A stretch of DNA of 64,000 nt, taken from Methylococcaceae bacterium UBA975. Lineage in GTDB: Bacteria > Pseudomonadota > Gammaproteobacteria > Methylococcales > Cycloclasticaceae. The stretch covers positions 1 to 64,000 of the forward strand of contig DBBV01000018.1 in assembly GCA_002292375.1 (NCBI GenBank). The letters are read 5' to 3'. Shown here piece by piece: positions 1 to 7,401 of the stretch. The position numbers were made by a program, and so were the translations under genes. The notes under the pieces were generated by a model. The model did no database searches. It was not told the origin of the DNA and saw only the letters and a list, made by a program, of their open reading frames with translations. The stretch's first letter is position 1; every line of letters starts with the position of its first letter.

Positions 1-20
1 ATAAAGCTGTTGAACTCAAC

Positions 21-48
21 TTTAAGCTCATTGAGATTACTGTATAAT
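21..48 (+). promoter_or_regulatory. Candidate sigma-70 promoter of hom
   Basis: A perfect TATAAT at 43-48 lies about 35 bases before the hom start. A weak -35 candidate (TTTAAG, 21-26) sits 16 bases upstream of it. There is room for a transcription start near 55. I see no leader peptide or attenuator. The -10 box is convincing and the -35 is not. Confidence 0.4.
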
Positions 49-80
49 TGATCCTCTTGAATAAACAGTATTAGGGGAAC

Positions 81-1394
81 GTGTTGAAAGTTGTAAAAAT
101 TGGCTTATTGGGTCTAGGCACTGTTGGCGGTGGAACGGTCAACGTTCTTGAACGAAACAGTCAAGAAATCTCTCGCCGTTGCGGTTATCAAATCGTTGTG
201 TCAAAAGCATGCGCTAGAGATATGAGTCGAGCTCGGATATGCAGCACCGACAGCCTTCAATTGACGAGCAACCCTGACGATATTATTAATGACCCGGAAA
301 TTCAAATCGTCGTAGAATTGATGGGGGGCGAGGAGCCCGCTAAATCACTTATATTGGCTGCCCTCGCTAACGGTAAACACGTGATAACAGCAAACAAGGC
401 ATTAATTGCAACACACGGTAACGAACTGTTTGCGGCAGCAGCATCCAATAAAGTCATACTTGCGTATGAATCGGCGATCGCTGGTGGTATACCGATAGTT
501 AAAGCCTTACGTGAAGGGCTTAGCGCAAATAAGATTGAATGGTTAGCGGGCATCATTAACGGCACAGGTAACTTTATTTTGACCGAAATGCGCGATAAAG
601 GGAGTGCCTTTGAAGACGTATTAAAGCAGGCGCAACAGCTAGGCTACGCCGAAGCTGACCCCACCTTTGACGTTGAGGGCATTGATGCGGCGCATAAGTT
701 ATGTATATTGGCTTCCTTAGCGTTTGGTATGCCACTTAACTTTGAACGAGTGTATACCGAAGGTATTTCAAAGGTGACCCCCTTAGACCTAACCTATGCA
801 GAAGAGCTCGGTTATCGAATTAAACACTTGGGCGTGGCTAGAAAAACAGATGACGGCGTAGAAATGCGCGTTCATCCAACGTTGGTCCCTAAAAAAAGAT
901 TGCTCGCCAATGTCGATGGCGTTATGAATGCTGTATTAGTAAAAGGCAATGCGGTTGGTGCCACGATGTACTACGGACCGGGCGCTGGTGCTGATGCAAC
1001 AGCTTCGGCGGTCGTAGCGGATATCGTAGATATCTGCCGACAATTAGAGATATCATCAGATCAGTATCTCGCCCCTTTAGGTTTTTTAAGTGAGCAATTG
1101 AAAGACTTGCCAAACGTATCAATAGAGCAGGTTAAAACGGCGTTTTATTTGCGTCTATCGGTGCTTGATAAACCAGGCGTTATGGCGGCAATAACGGCTA
1201 TTTTGGCCAATAATGGCATTAGTATTGAGGCCGCTTTACAAAAAGAAATAGAACAGCACGGTGCTAATACTCAGGTTATTTTACTGACTGGCAGCGTGGT
1301 AGAGCAATTGCTTGTCTCGGCTCTTGCAGAAATTGAATCACTTGATTCAACCACCGGCCCTGCCGTACGCATCCGTGTTGAATCATTACAATAG
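81..1394 (+). CDS. hom: Homoserine dehydrogenase
   Basis: Reduces aspartate semialdehyde to homoserine with NAD(P)H, the branch point to threonine and methionine; cytosolic. At 437 residues it has the usual length of the monofunctional enzyme. The nucleotide-binding loop GLGTVG is at residues 11-16. The central catalytic region contains ADPTFDVEG, with D202 and K206 at the positions expected for the catalytic Asp and Lys. A C-terminal ACT domain (about 354-430) begins RLSVLDKPGVMAAI and should mediate threonine feedback. The drawn start is GTG at 81, but AGGGGA at 73-78 is very close to it, so TTG at 84 may be the real initiator. thrC follows after 8 bases, so the two are probably one operon. 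Confidence 0.96.
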   Translation: MLKVVKIGLLGLGTVGGGTVNVLERNSQEISRRCGYQIVVSKACARDMSRARICSTDSLQLTSNPDDIINDPEIQIVVELMGGEEPAKSLILAALANGKHVITANKALIATHGNELFAAAASNKVILAYESAIAGGIPIVKALREGLSANKIEWLAGIINGTGNFILTEMRDKGSAFEDVLKQAQQLGYAEADPTFDVEGIDAAHKLCILASLAFGMPLNFERVYTEGISKVTPLDLTYAEELGYRIKHLGVARKTDDGVEMRVHPTLVPKKRLLANVDGVMNAVLVKGNAVGATMYYGPGAGADATASAVVADIVDICRQLEISSDQYLAPLGFLSEQLKDLPNVSIEQVKTAFYLRLSVLDKPGVMAAITAILANNGISIEAALQKEIEQHGANTQVILLTGSVVEQLLVSALAEIESLDSTTGPAVRIRVESLQ

Positions 1395-1402
1395 GAACTC
1401 TT

Positions 1403-2542
1403 ATGTCATCAGCTAATCGCTACATTGGTTTAATCGATAAGTATAAAAACGTTTTACCCGTTTCTGACGGCACGCGTTTTATCAGTTTGGGTGAAGGGAA
1501 TACGCCGCTTATCAAACTGGAAAACATACCGGCATTAATCGGCAAAAACGTAGATATTTATGTCAAATATGAAGGCCTAAACCCGACTGGTTCGTTCAAA
1601 GACCGTGGCATGACGATGGCGGTAACCAAAGCGGTAGAAGAGGGCAGTAAAGCGATCATCTGCGCTTCAACGGGCAACACCTCGGCCTCTGCTGCGGCGT
1701 ACGCAGCACGCGCAGGCATTAAAGCCTTTGTGCTCATACCGGAAGGAAAGATTGCGCTTGGAAAGCTAGCTCAAGCGATGATCCATGGTGCAGAAATCAT
1801 TCAAATTAAGGGTAACTTTGATGAAGGCATGCAATTGGTCAAAGAGGTGGCTGAGCACGCCCCAGTGACCATCGTCAATTCCATTAACCCTTATCGCTTA
1901 CAGGGGCAAAAAACGGCGTCTTACGAAATCGTAGAAGCGCTGGGTAAAGCGCCCGACTACCATTGCCTGCCCGTCGGTAATGCCGGTAATATTACCGCGC
2001 ACTGGATCGGTTATAGTGAAATGGCACAAGCCGCTGGCGCACACGTGACCGATGCCTGCGCTTTTTGTGAAGGCGATTGCCAGTTCGATAGAAAGCCGAT
2101 AACAGACAAGCGGCCGATCATGGTCGGCTATCAGGCTGCCGGTGCAGCGCCGTTTATCAAAGGCGAACTGATCGACGATCCAGAAACCATCGCAACCGCT
2201 ATTCGTATTGGTCGTCCGCAATCGTGGGATCGTGCCTGGGCAGTACAAAAAGAATCCGGTGGCTGGTTCGACGCATTAAGCGACGAAGAAATTTTAGCGA
2301 CGCAAAAATTACTGACAGAAAAAGAAGGAATCTTCTGTGAACCGGCGTCAGCCGCTTCAGTTGGTGGTGCAATACGCGATATTAAAAACGGCAAAATCCC
2401 CGAAGGCAGTACTATCGTCTGCACGCTAACCGGCCACGGCTTAAAAGACCCCGATACCGCCATCGCACAATGCGAAGTGAACCCAAAAGCGATTGACGCT
2501 TCGTTAGCGTCTGTAAAGGCCGCCATACTCGATAAGCTATAG
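1403..2542 (+). CDS. thrC: Threonine synthase
   Basis: PLP enzyme that converts O-phosphohomoserine to threonine, the last step after hom. The PLP lysine is K66 in PTGSFKDRGM, and a Ser/Gly-rich phosphate loop (PVGNAGNITAHW) lies near residues 195-206. Length is 379 residues, somewhat longer than the compact mycobacterial type (about 360). The extra length sits around residues 211-232 and includes C219-x2-C222-x3-C226, just before the conserved GYQAAGAAP segment. I do not remember this cysteine cluster from other threonine synthases; it could bind a metal or be redox-sensitive, but nothing here proves either. recJ starts 13 bases downstream. Confidence 0.95.
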   Translation: MSSANRYIGLIDKYKNVLPVSDGTRFISLGEGNTPLIKLENIPALIGKNVDIYVKYEGLNPTGSFKDRGMTMAVTKAVEEGSKAIICASTGNTSASAAAYAARAGIKAFVLIPEGKIALGKLAQAMIHGAEIIQIKGNFDEGMQLVKEVAEHAPVTIVNSINPYRLQGQKTASYEIVEALGKAPDYHCLPVGNAGNITAHWIGYSEMAQAAGAHVTDACAFCEGDCQFDRKPITDKRPIMVGYQAAGAAPFIKGELIDDPETIATAIRIGRPQSWDRAWAVQKESGGWFDALSDEEILATQKLLTEKEGIFCEPASAASVGGAIRDIKNGKIPEGSTIVCTLTGHGLKDPDTAIAQCEVNPKAIDASLASVKAAILDKL

Positions 2543-2555
2543 GTCATCTAATTAG

Positions 2556-4313
2556 ATGAGTGATCACTCAGTAAGCAACTCATCTAGCCCGCAAATTAAA
2601 CGTCGTGAAGCGATCAGTAGCGACGTTACGCTATTAAGCGAAATCCACCCCGTTCTGCGTCAAGTTTACCTAAATAGGGGGGTGACGAAACATTCTCAAC
2701 TCGATCGCACGCTGAAAAACTTGCCTAACTATCAAGCGTTGTCAGGCATTAGTACGGCGGTCGATATTATCCTTTGTGCCATCCAAGCAAATAAAAAAAT
2801 ACTGATCGTCGCCGACTTTGATGCTGATGGCGCCACCTCTTGTGCCATAGCGATCCGAGGCTTGCGGATGCTCGGCGCGAAACATCTCGATTTTGTCGTC
2901 CCCGACCGTTTTAAATTCGGCTATGGTTTAACGCCACAGATCGTAGACGTCGCGCTAGAGCACAATCCAGACCTCATTATCACCGTGGATAACGGCATCT
3001 CCAGTGTCGATGGCGTTGCCTACGCTGTGGAACAAGGCTGTCAGGTGGTGGTAACCGATCATCATTTACCGCCGAAAAAATTACCGAATGCGCACGCCAT
3101 CGTCAATCCACAGTTATTGGGCGATGAATTCCCCAGTAAAGCGCTAGCGGGTGTTGGGGTTATGTTTTACGTATTACTGGCGTTACGCGCAAAGCTGAAT
3201 GAGCAGGGCGCTTTTGCCAATAGCAAAGCACCCAATTTAGCGCAGCTGCTCGATATCGTCGCGCTGGGTACCGTCGCCGACGTTGTGCCGATGGACGAAA
3301 CCAATCGTAAGCTGGTACATCAGGGTTTGTTAAGAATTCAAGCCAGCCAATGCGTTCCCGGTATCCGCGCTTTACTGCGCATCGCAAAGCGCGAGGCGCA
3401 ATCGATAGTTGCCAGTGATCTAGGTTTTGCCATAGGCCCAAGGCTCAATGCGGCGGGTCGGTTAGACGATATGTCACTAGGTATTCAATGCCTGCTAACC
3501 GATGATGAGCAAGAGGCGAATAATATCGCCGAGCAACTTGATCTGCTAAATATCGAACGCCGTTCGATAGAAGACGATATGAAACTGGACGCGTTTAAGA
3601 TATTACAAACGCTAAAAGTCAGCAGTAATAATGCCGATCAATGGGGCGTTTGTTTATACGAACCGCAATGGCACCAGGGCGTTATCGGCATACTCGCCTC
3701 GCGTATAAAAGAAAAGCTGAACCGCCCCGTTATCGCTTTCGCCAGCGCCTCAGCCGATGAAGTAAAAGGTTCGGCGCGTTCAATCCCCGGCCTGCATATT
3801 CGCGACGTGCTGGACGACATCGCCAGCCAACACCCGCAGTTATTAAAGAAATTTGGCGGCCACGCGATGGCAGCCGGTATGAGTCTGGCGGCGAAAGATT
3901 TAGACGTGTTCACCGAAGCCTTTAATAGCGCGGTAAAAAAACGCCTGAATAACGAATTGCCAGAAAACGTTTTTCTCGTCGATGGGGAAATACCCGATGG
4001 CGAGTTAAACCTGCAGCTAGCCGAAACGCTTAGGCAAGGCGGCCCCTGGGGGCAAAGCTTTCCAGAACCCGTATTTATTGGCACTTATAAGGTTAAGAAC
4101 GCACGAATCGTCGGGCAAAAACACGTTAAATTTGAACTCGAAACGCTCAGTAATAAACGCAGAATAGACGCGATCTATTTTAACCCAGAGCATCCGGATA
4201 GCTTGATAGGCCTGGCAAAAGTAAAGGTGGTGTATCAGTTGGATATTAATACGTATATGGGGCGGTCTAGTACTCAGTTGATGGTGAGGTATTTGGAGAA
4301 GTTTAGTGGTTGA
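2556..4313 (+). CDS. recJ: Single-stranded-DNA-specific exonuclease RecJ
   Basis: 5'-3' single-strand DNA exonuclease that acts in RecF-pathway recombination, base-excision and mismatch repair. At 585 residues it matches E. coli RecJ (577). The DHH phosphoesterase core is clear: ADFDADG at 86-92, VDNGISS near 144-150 and VTDHH ending at 170. A DHHA1-type nucleic-acid-binding region with FGGHAMAAGMSL lies further C-terminal. The ATG at 2556 follows thrC closely and has only a weak Shine-Dalgarno. In E. coli, recJ is directly followed by prfB and lysS. Here those genes lie about 10 kb away, beyond the cassette-like region and the suf operon. Confidence 0.96.
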   Translation: MSDHSVSNSSSPQIKRREAISSDVTLLSEIHPVLRQVYLNRGVTKHSQLDRTLKNLPNYQALSGISTAVDIILCAIQANKKILIVADFDADGATSCAIAIRGLRMLGAKHLDFVVPDRFKFGYGLTPQIVDVALEHNPDLIITVDNGISSVDGVAYAVEQGCQVVVTDHHLPPKKLPNAHAIVNPQLLGDEFPSKALAGVGVMFYVLLALRAKLNEQGAFANSKAPNLAQLLDIVALGTVADVVPMDETNRKLVHQGLLRIQASQCVPGIRALLRIAKREAQSIVASDLGFAIGPRLNAAGRLDDMSLGIQCLLTDDEQEANNIAEQLDLLNIERRSIEDDMKLDAFKILQTLKVSSNNADQWGVCLYEPQWHQGVIGILASRIKEKLNRPVIAFASASADEVKGSARSIPGLHIRDVLDDIASQHPQLLKKFGGHAMAAGMSLAAKDLDVFTEAFNSAVKKRLNNELPENVFLVDGEIPDGELNLQLAETLRQGGPWGQSFPEPVFIGTYKVKNARIVGQKHVKFELETLSNKRRIDAIYFNPEHPDSLIGLAKVKVVYQLDINTYMGRSSTQLMVRYLEKFSG

Positions 4314-4609
4314 GGAAATAGAGGTTGATTGGGTGGGTTTTCTGGTAAGCTCTATGTAAGTCGGAGAAGGACAATCTCTACTGTATAAAAACTAAAGGGG
4401 ATTATGATTGATGTTTTAGTTGAATTAAAAGGATGTTTTTACCTCTTCAATGAAACTTATGGTCTGTGACCATAATAACAAGTTAGCGGTAATAACAAAA
4501 AGTAAGTTGGTTCATACAGCGCATCTGACATAAACAAACATTAAAAGCTTTTACTCAGTATTATTTGGTAGTAAGCTCAAATAAAAAAACATGGAAGGGA
4601 ATCAATGGC
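4314..4609. other. Intergenic region with one strong hairpin
   Basis: No convincing gene. An 8-bp perfect inverted repeat with a 3-base loop lies at 4457-4475 (arms TTATGGTC and GACCATAA). No T-run follows it, so it is not a typical terminator. A 21-codon open frame at 4404-4469, preceded by AAAGGGG, is too short to call. The sequence is AT-rich compared with the flanking recJ. Confidence 0.5.
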
Positions 4610-4864
4610 ATGGAAATAAAGCCGAAAACTACCGTTACATCAGCAGACTTATACGGCTTGACCTCATACTATCCTTTTCGGCTAATAAACCAAATCAGCA
4701 CAGCACGAGACGTAAATCAATGGAGTCTGGCCACATTGATTTTTTATATTATCGTAGGTGGGAATAATTCCCTCTTTGCCCTTTATTATCGTATTACAAG
4801 GAATTATTGTCCTTGTAAGTATAGAAATTACAGGGAATTTTTATTCCCCTTAACAACTAGTTAG
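4610..4864 (+). CDS. Hypothetical ORF abutting the cassette boundary
   Basis: 84 codons from an ATG preceded by a good Shine-Dalgarno (GGAAGGGA, 4593-4600). No family recognised. The middle of the product (about residues 38-52, WSLATLIFYIIVGG) is hydrophobic and could span a membrane. The C-terminal part reads through a hairpin-rich stretch and is unusually rich in Tyr, Arg and Cys. The stop codon at 4862-4864 lies in the first bases of the proposed gene cassette that begins at 4861. The frame may therefore be the 5' remainder of a gene truncated by cassette insertion, or it may be non-coding. Confidence 0.25.
   Translation: MEIKPKTTVTSADLYGLTSYYPFRLINQISTARDVNQWSLATLIFYIIVGGNNSLFALYYRITRNYCPCKYRNYREFLFPLTTS
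4760..4848. repeat. Cluster of three small hairpins
   Basis: Three inverted repeats lie within 90 bases. GGGAAT/ATTCCC at 4760-4772 has a 1-base centre. TTACAAGGA/TCCTTGTAA at 4794-4818 has 9-bp arms and a 7-base loop. GGGAAT/ATTCCC occurs again at 4833-4848 with a 4-base loop. The reuse of the same GGGAAT arm in the first and third is notable. The cluster directly precedes the left boundary of the first putative cassette. It is not a recognisable attI or attC. A remnant of an earlier attC-type site or a terminator-like structure are both possible. Confidence 0.45.
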
Positions 4865-5540
4865 CTTTCAAAGGAGGCAACATCAATGCTCGCGCGATTT
4901 CTTATTATTATGAGTCTTATCCTGGTGCTCGGTGGCTGCAGTACAACTCCTGGCGATGCAGCTAGTCGAGGTGGCCAACCAGAGCAGGCTGCCGATTTAT
5001 ACCATAGAGGCGCTGAGCAAGGAGACGCACTGGCGGCATTTAAGCTGGGGAAGCTAGTAGAAAATAAAAGAGTCAGCTCAAATGTTTTTGGAAGTGCGGG
5101 TAGCTGGTACATAAAAGGATGTAATCTTGGAGACAGTACAAGTTGCCATAATGCAGGAGTGGGCTATGAAAAAGGGAGCATTGGCTTACCCAAAGACTTA
5201 GAGAAAGCACTCACATACTATCTTAGAGCGGCTAAGCGTGGATATATGCAATCCCAATACAATGTAGGTAGTTTTTACTCCATGGAATACTTTAAGAATG
5301 ATATTGAAGGGTATAAATGGCTATTGCTTGCAGATGAAGCGGCAAGGTCGTGTATCTCTACGCCACTGTGCAAATGGGTTCTTAACGATCCGCCTGGACA
5401 CAAAAAGAAGCTCCGCGGTCGTATGTCAACTGGGCAGATTTCAGAAGCAGAGAAACTTGCGAAATCATGGACTGTTGAGAAATGAAAGCTAACAAGGCGC
5501 TCAAAAACGACGCGCTAACGCGCGCGTTTTAGCTTAGACG
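4861..5540 (+). mobile_element. Putative integron gene cassette 1
   Basis: A 680-base unit with the architecture of an integron cassette. It begins TTAGCT directly after a G, giving GTTAGCT at 4860-4866. A promoterless short gene starts 25 bases in. Its stop codon is followed one base later by AGCTAAC (5487-5493), the exact reverse complement of the opening heptamer, as expected when a circular cassette has been inserted. A foldable attC-like site then runs to 5546. No integron integrase lies in this window, so the cassette is either a stray insertion or part of an integrase-less cluster. The pairing and layout are seen in the sequence; mobility is inferred. Confidence 0.68.
4886..5485 (+). 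CDS. Sel1-repeat lipoprotein (cassette-borne)
   Basis: 199 residues. A short signal peptide ends in a lipobox (LVLGGC, C18), so the product should be a lipid-anchored envelope protein. The body contains TPR-like Sel1 repeats, for example AADLYHRGAEQGDALAAFKLG and EKALTYYLRAAKRGYMQSQY near residues 31-51 and 111-130. Such repeats usually bind protein partners; no specific function can be assigned. A very strong Shine-Dalgarno (AAAGGAGG, 4870-4877) sits 8 bases before the ATG. The gene fills the proposed cassette, from 25 bases after its left edge to directly before the attC-like site. Confidence 0.8.
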   Translation: MLARFLIIMSLILVLGGCSTTPGDAASRGGQPEQAADLYHRGAEQGDALAAFKLGKLVENKRVSSNVFGSAGSWYIKGCNLGDSTSCHNAGVGYEKGSIGLPKDLEKALTYYLRAAKRGYMQSQYNVGSFYSMEYFKNDIEGYKWLLLADEAARSCISTPLCKWVLNDPPGHKKKLRGRMSTGQISEAEKLAKSWTVEK

Positions 5541-5546
5541 TTATAA
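5487..5546. other. attC-like recombination site
   Basis: A 60-base imperfect palindrome that matches attC layout. The R''-like box AGCTAAC is at 5487-5493 and the R'-like box GTTATAA at 5540-5546. The inner stem pairs AAAACG (5504-5509) with CGTTTT (5525-5530) and CGCGC (5511-5515) with GCGCG (5520-5524), leaving a TAAC loop. GCT (5499-5501) pairs with AGC (5531-5533). Unpaired bases (A5510, C5502, A5503) all lie on the left arm, resembling the strand-asymmetric extrahelical bases of true attC sites. The opening, AACAAGGCGCTCA, looks like that of marine attC sites from memory. Recombination would occur between G5540 and T5541. Confidence 0.68.
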
Positions 5547-5560
5547 CTCTATGAGAAAAT

Positions 5561-6094
5561 ATGACTGACGATACTTGTATTGCATGTAAGAATAAGATTA
5601 TTAAAAACGCAATGAAATGCACGGAGTGTGGTGGGTTTCAAAACTGGCGTAGGCACATGGATGTTGGAAACACCTCTATATCGATGCTCGTCGCTTTAAT
5701 ATCAGTGCTAACAATATTTATATCTACGGCAGATTACGCATGGACATCACCAGAAAATGTAAATATTAATGTAATTGAGGTTGGCTCCAGCCAAATTACC
5801 ATTGCAATTACAAACTCAGGAGAGGAATCCGCTGTAATTTCTCCAAATCCAACGCTCTCCGACGGAATACTTAAGGCTTTCGCTCTAAATATAGTTAATG
5901 ACTCAAAAAACCAACTTGTTGACCTTGTAATAAAGCCTGGTGAAGTTCAAGTAATGACAGCTTTAGTTCAGCCTATATATAAGCTAAATAAAATATCTGA
6001 GAATCAATGTCAGTTGATCTTACCTGTAATTAAAATCAATGGTAAAAAAGAACTAAAAACAACAAGTTTTCCTTGCAAAGTAGCCAAGTTATAA
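5561..6094 (+). CDS. Zinc-ribbon membrane protein, hypothetical (cassette-borne)
   Basis: 177 residues. The N-terminus has a zinc-ribbon-like pattern C6-x2-C9 ... C20-x2-C23. One transmembrane segment follows (about 39-57, ISMLVALISVLTIFIS). Residues 62-177 form a beta-rich domain that would be extracytoplasmic if the N-terminus is inside. No enzyme motif seen and no family name recalled. Codon use is more AT-rich than in the surrounding housekeeping genes, fitting acquired DNA. The gene lacks a strong Shine-Dalgarno and sits 20 bases after the first attC-like cut point, typical spacing for cassette genes. Confidence 0.65.
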   Translation: MTDDTCIACKNKIIKNAMKCTECGGFQNWRRHMDVGNTSISMLVALISVLTIFISTADYAWTSPENVNINVIEVGSSQITIAITNSGEESAVISPNPTLSDGILKAFALNIVNDSKNQLVDLVIKPGEVQVMTALVQPIYKLNKISENQCQLILPVIKINGKKELKTTSFPCKVAKL

Positions 6095-6099
6095 AATCT

Positions 6100-6134
6100 A
6101 AAATCAATCAATGGGGTCAGACTCGATTGATTTT
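6100..6134. repeat. REP-like palindrome
   Basis: Perfect 10-bp arms AAAATCAATC (6100-6109) and GATTGATTTT (6125-6134) flank a 15-base loop containing GGGGTCAGACTC. From memory, this type of palindrome with a GGGGTCAGACTC or GGGGTCTGACCCC core is dispersed in many proteobacterial genomes and is associated with Y1 (IS200-like/REP-associated) transposases. No transposase is present here. It lies 6 bases after the cassette-2 gene and could act as its terminator. Confidence 0.55.
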
Positions 6135-6248
6135 ATCAACTGCAAAAGAACTAGTATTAGACCCGAATTTTTTTCCAAAACTGGCAGTGACTTCATAGCG
6201 TGTTTTCACTGTCGCGAAGACGTTCACTTCTTCTATTTAACCTTCACC

Positions 6249-6275
6249 TTATAACAATAAAGCTCATAAAACTAA
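6249..6275. other. Half attC-like site (R''-L'' only)
   Basis: TTATAAC (6249-6255) is the exact reverse complement of the heptamer at the left end of cassette 2 (GTTATAA, 5540-5546). The following AATAAAGCTCATAAAAC aligns with AAGGCGCTCAAAAACG of the first attC-like site. No complementary L'/R' arm is found in the next 100 bases, so the site appears incomplete. A chance match of the heptamer alone is possible. Confidence 0.4.
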
Positions 6276-6315
6276 GCTAAAATGCCCACTTTAGATTCAA
6301 AATTGGAAGAACAAT

Positions 6316-6570
6316 TTGTACGTACTTGAAGCACTTAGATACTACGGAGAAGAGGGCCCAATAGCCATCTTACGAAGGGATGGTGAATCTATGGCTTATA
6401 CCCGCGTGGGTATTGATGGGCTGCTTGCAAAATACCAGGGTGATGACTGTTACGCTTCATTGCTCAAGATAAAACAGCAAATGAGTCAACCGGGTGATTA
6501 TAAGGACATCCAGGAGTCTGACTTCTCAGGACAGGAAGAGCTGTTTTCTGAAGTGAAATCCAAGTGTTAG
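6316..6570 (+). CDS. Hypothetical small protein
   Basis: 84 codons from TTG at 6316, preceded by GGAAGA (6305-6310) at good spacing; the frame is open from 6295. The product is soluble-looking and mixed-charge, with no signal peptide or membrane segment and no motif I recognise. Residues 1-32 (LEALRYYGEEGPIAILRRDG and on) look like ordinary protein sequence, not a shadow frame. It could be a native gene next to the cassette insertion, or the remnant of one, since no ATG start is available. Confidence 0.45.
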   Translation: MYVLEALRYYGEEGPIAILRRDGESMAYTRVGIDGLLAKYQGDDCYASLLKIKQQMSQPGDYKDIQESDFSGQEELFSEVKSKC

Positions 6571-6656
6571 CCAGTTTGATTTCAGAAACAAAACCTAGTA
6601 AAAATCATATTAACCCCTGATGTAAATAATGAACTTATGGCCCTATAGGAAAAGCA

Positions 6657-7394
6657 ATGAATGATGTGACTGAATTATTAAAATCCCACCGATCTATTCG
6701 GAAATTTACCGATCAAGCCGTTAGTGATGAGCTGATAAATGAGATAGTTGCCTGCGGCCAGGCCGCGGCGAGTTCTAGCAATGTTCAGGCGACGACGGTT
6801 ATTCGAGTCCGAGATAACGATAAGCGGAAGCAACTAGTCGACTTGGCGGGTGGTCAGCCCTATGTCGCTAGCGCGGGTGCTTTTCTAGTATTTTGTGCCG
6901 ATTTACACCGCTCGAAACTGGCTTGTGAGTTGCAAGGTGGCGATTTCAGCGAAGGGATGACCGAGCACTTTATTATTGCAACCGTCGATGTGGCGCTAGC
7001 TGCACAAAACTGCGTAATCGCTGCAGAATCATTAGGCTTAGGCATCTGTTATATCGGCGGCCTTCGGAATAACCCGCAAGAAGTGTCTGAACTACTTGAA
7101 TTGCCGGATCAGGTGTATCCCGTATTTGGCCTATGTTTAGGTTACCCCGATCAAGATCCACAATTAAAACCCCGATTACCCATATCAACGGTGTTAAAAG
7201 AAGAGGTCTATCAAAACCCGTCTGACCTATCGGGGGTTAAAGCTTATGATGAACATATTCGCGCCTATTACAAAGCACGCACCGGTGGTAAAAAAGACAG
7301 TTGTTGGAGTGAAGAAATTCGTGCATTAGTCGGGAAAGAGTCACGCCCCCATATGCGTGATTTTTTGGCAAAACGTGGTTTTACTATGAGGTAA
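6657..7394 (+). CDS. nfsA: NfsA-type oxygen-insensitive NADPH nitroreductase
   Basis: FMN-dependent reductase of the nitroreductase superfamily; 245 residues, close to E. coli NfsA (240). The N-terminal SHRSIRKFTDQAV is the family's FMN-phosphate-binding signature. The middle ESLGLGICYIGGLRNNPQEV and FGLCLGYP match the NfsA/FRP branch better than NfsB. The family reduces nitroaromatics, quinones or flavins; the native substrate cannot be told. A good Shine-Dalgarno (AGGAAAAG) precedes the ATG. The LapG-like gene starts 7 bases downstream, suggesting co-transcription. Confidence 0.85.
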   Translation: MNDVTELLKSHRSIRKFTDQAVSDELINEIVACGQAAASSSNVQATTVIRVRDNDKRKQLVDLAGGQPYVASAGAFLVFCADLHRSKLACELQGGDFSEGMTEHFIIATVDVALAAQNCVIAAESLGLGICYIGGLRNNPQEVSELLELPDQVYPVFGLCLGYPDQDPQLKPRLPISTVLKEEVYQNPSDLSGVKAYDEHIRAYYKARTGGKKDSCWSEEIRALVGKESRPHMRDFLAKRGFTMR

Positions 7395-7401
7395 ATCGTT
7401 A

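Larger units (their letters stand above)
5541..6275 (+). mobile_element. Putative integron gene cassette 2, right end incomplete
   Basis: Starts TTATAA directly after the G of the first attC-like site and carries one small gene beginning 20 bases in. The predicted R'' for this cassette is TTATAAC. That heptamer occurs at 6249-6255 and is followed by AATAAAGCTCATAAAAC, which resembles the L'' part of the first site. The matching L'/R' half is not visible downstream, so the site looks truncated or decayed. The right end given here is approximate. A REP-like palindrome (6100-6134) sits between the gene and this half-site. Confidence 0.5.

Noticed and set aside
4404..4469. 21-codon frame after recJ with AAAGGGG upstream
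   Set aside because: Too short, no recognised family, and its end overlaps a strong hairpin.
4314..6650. Search for transposase, phage or CRISPR content in the accessory stretch
   Set aside because: No transposase motif, integrase, phage gene or regularly spaced direct repeat was seen; only the cassette-like boundaries and palindromes remain.
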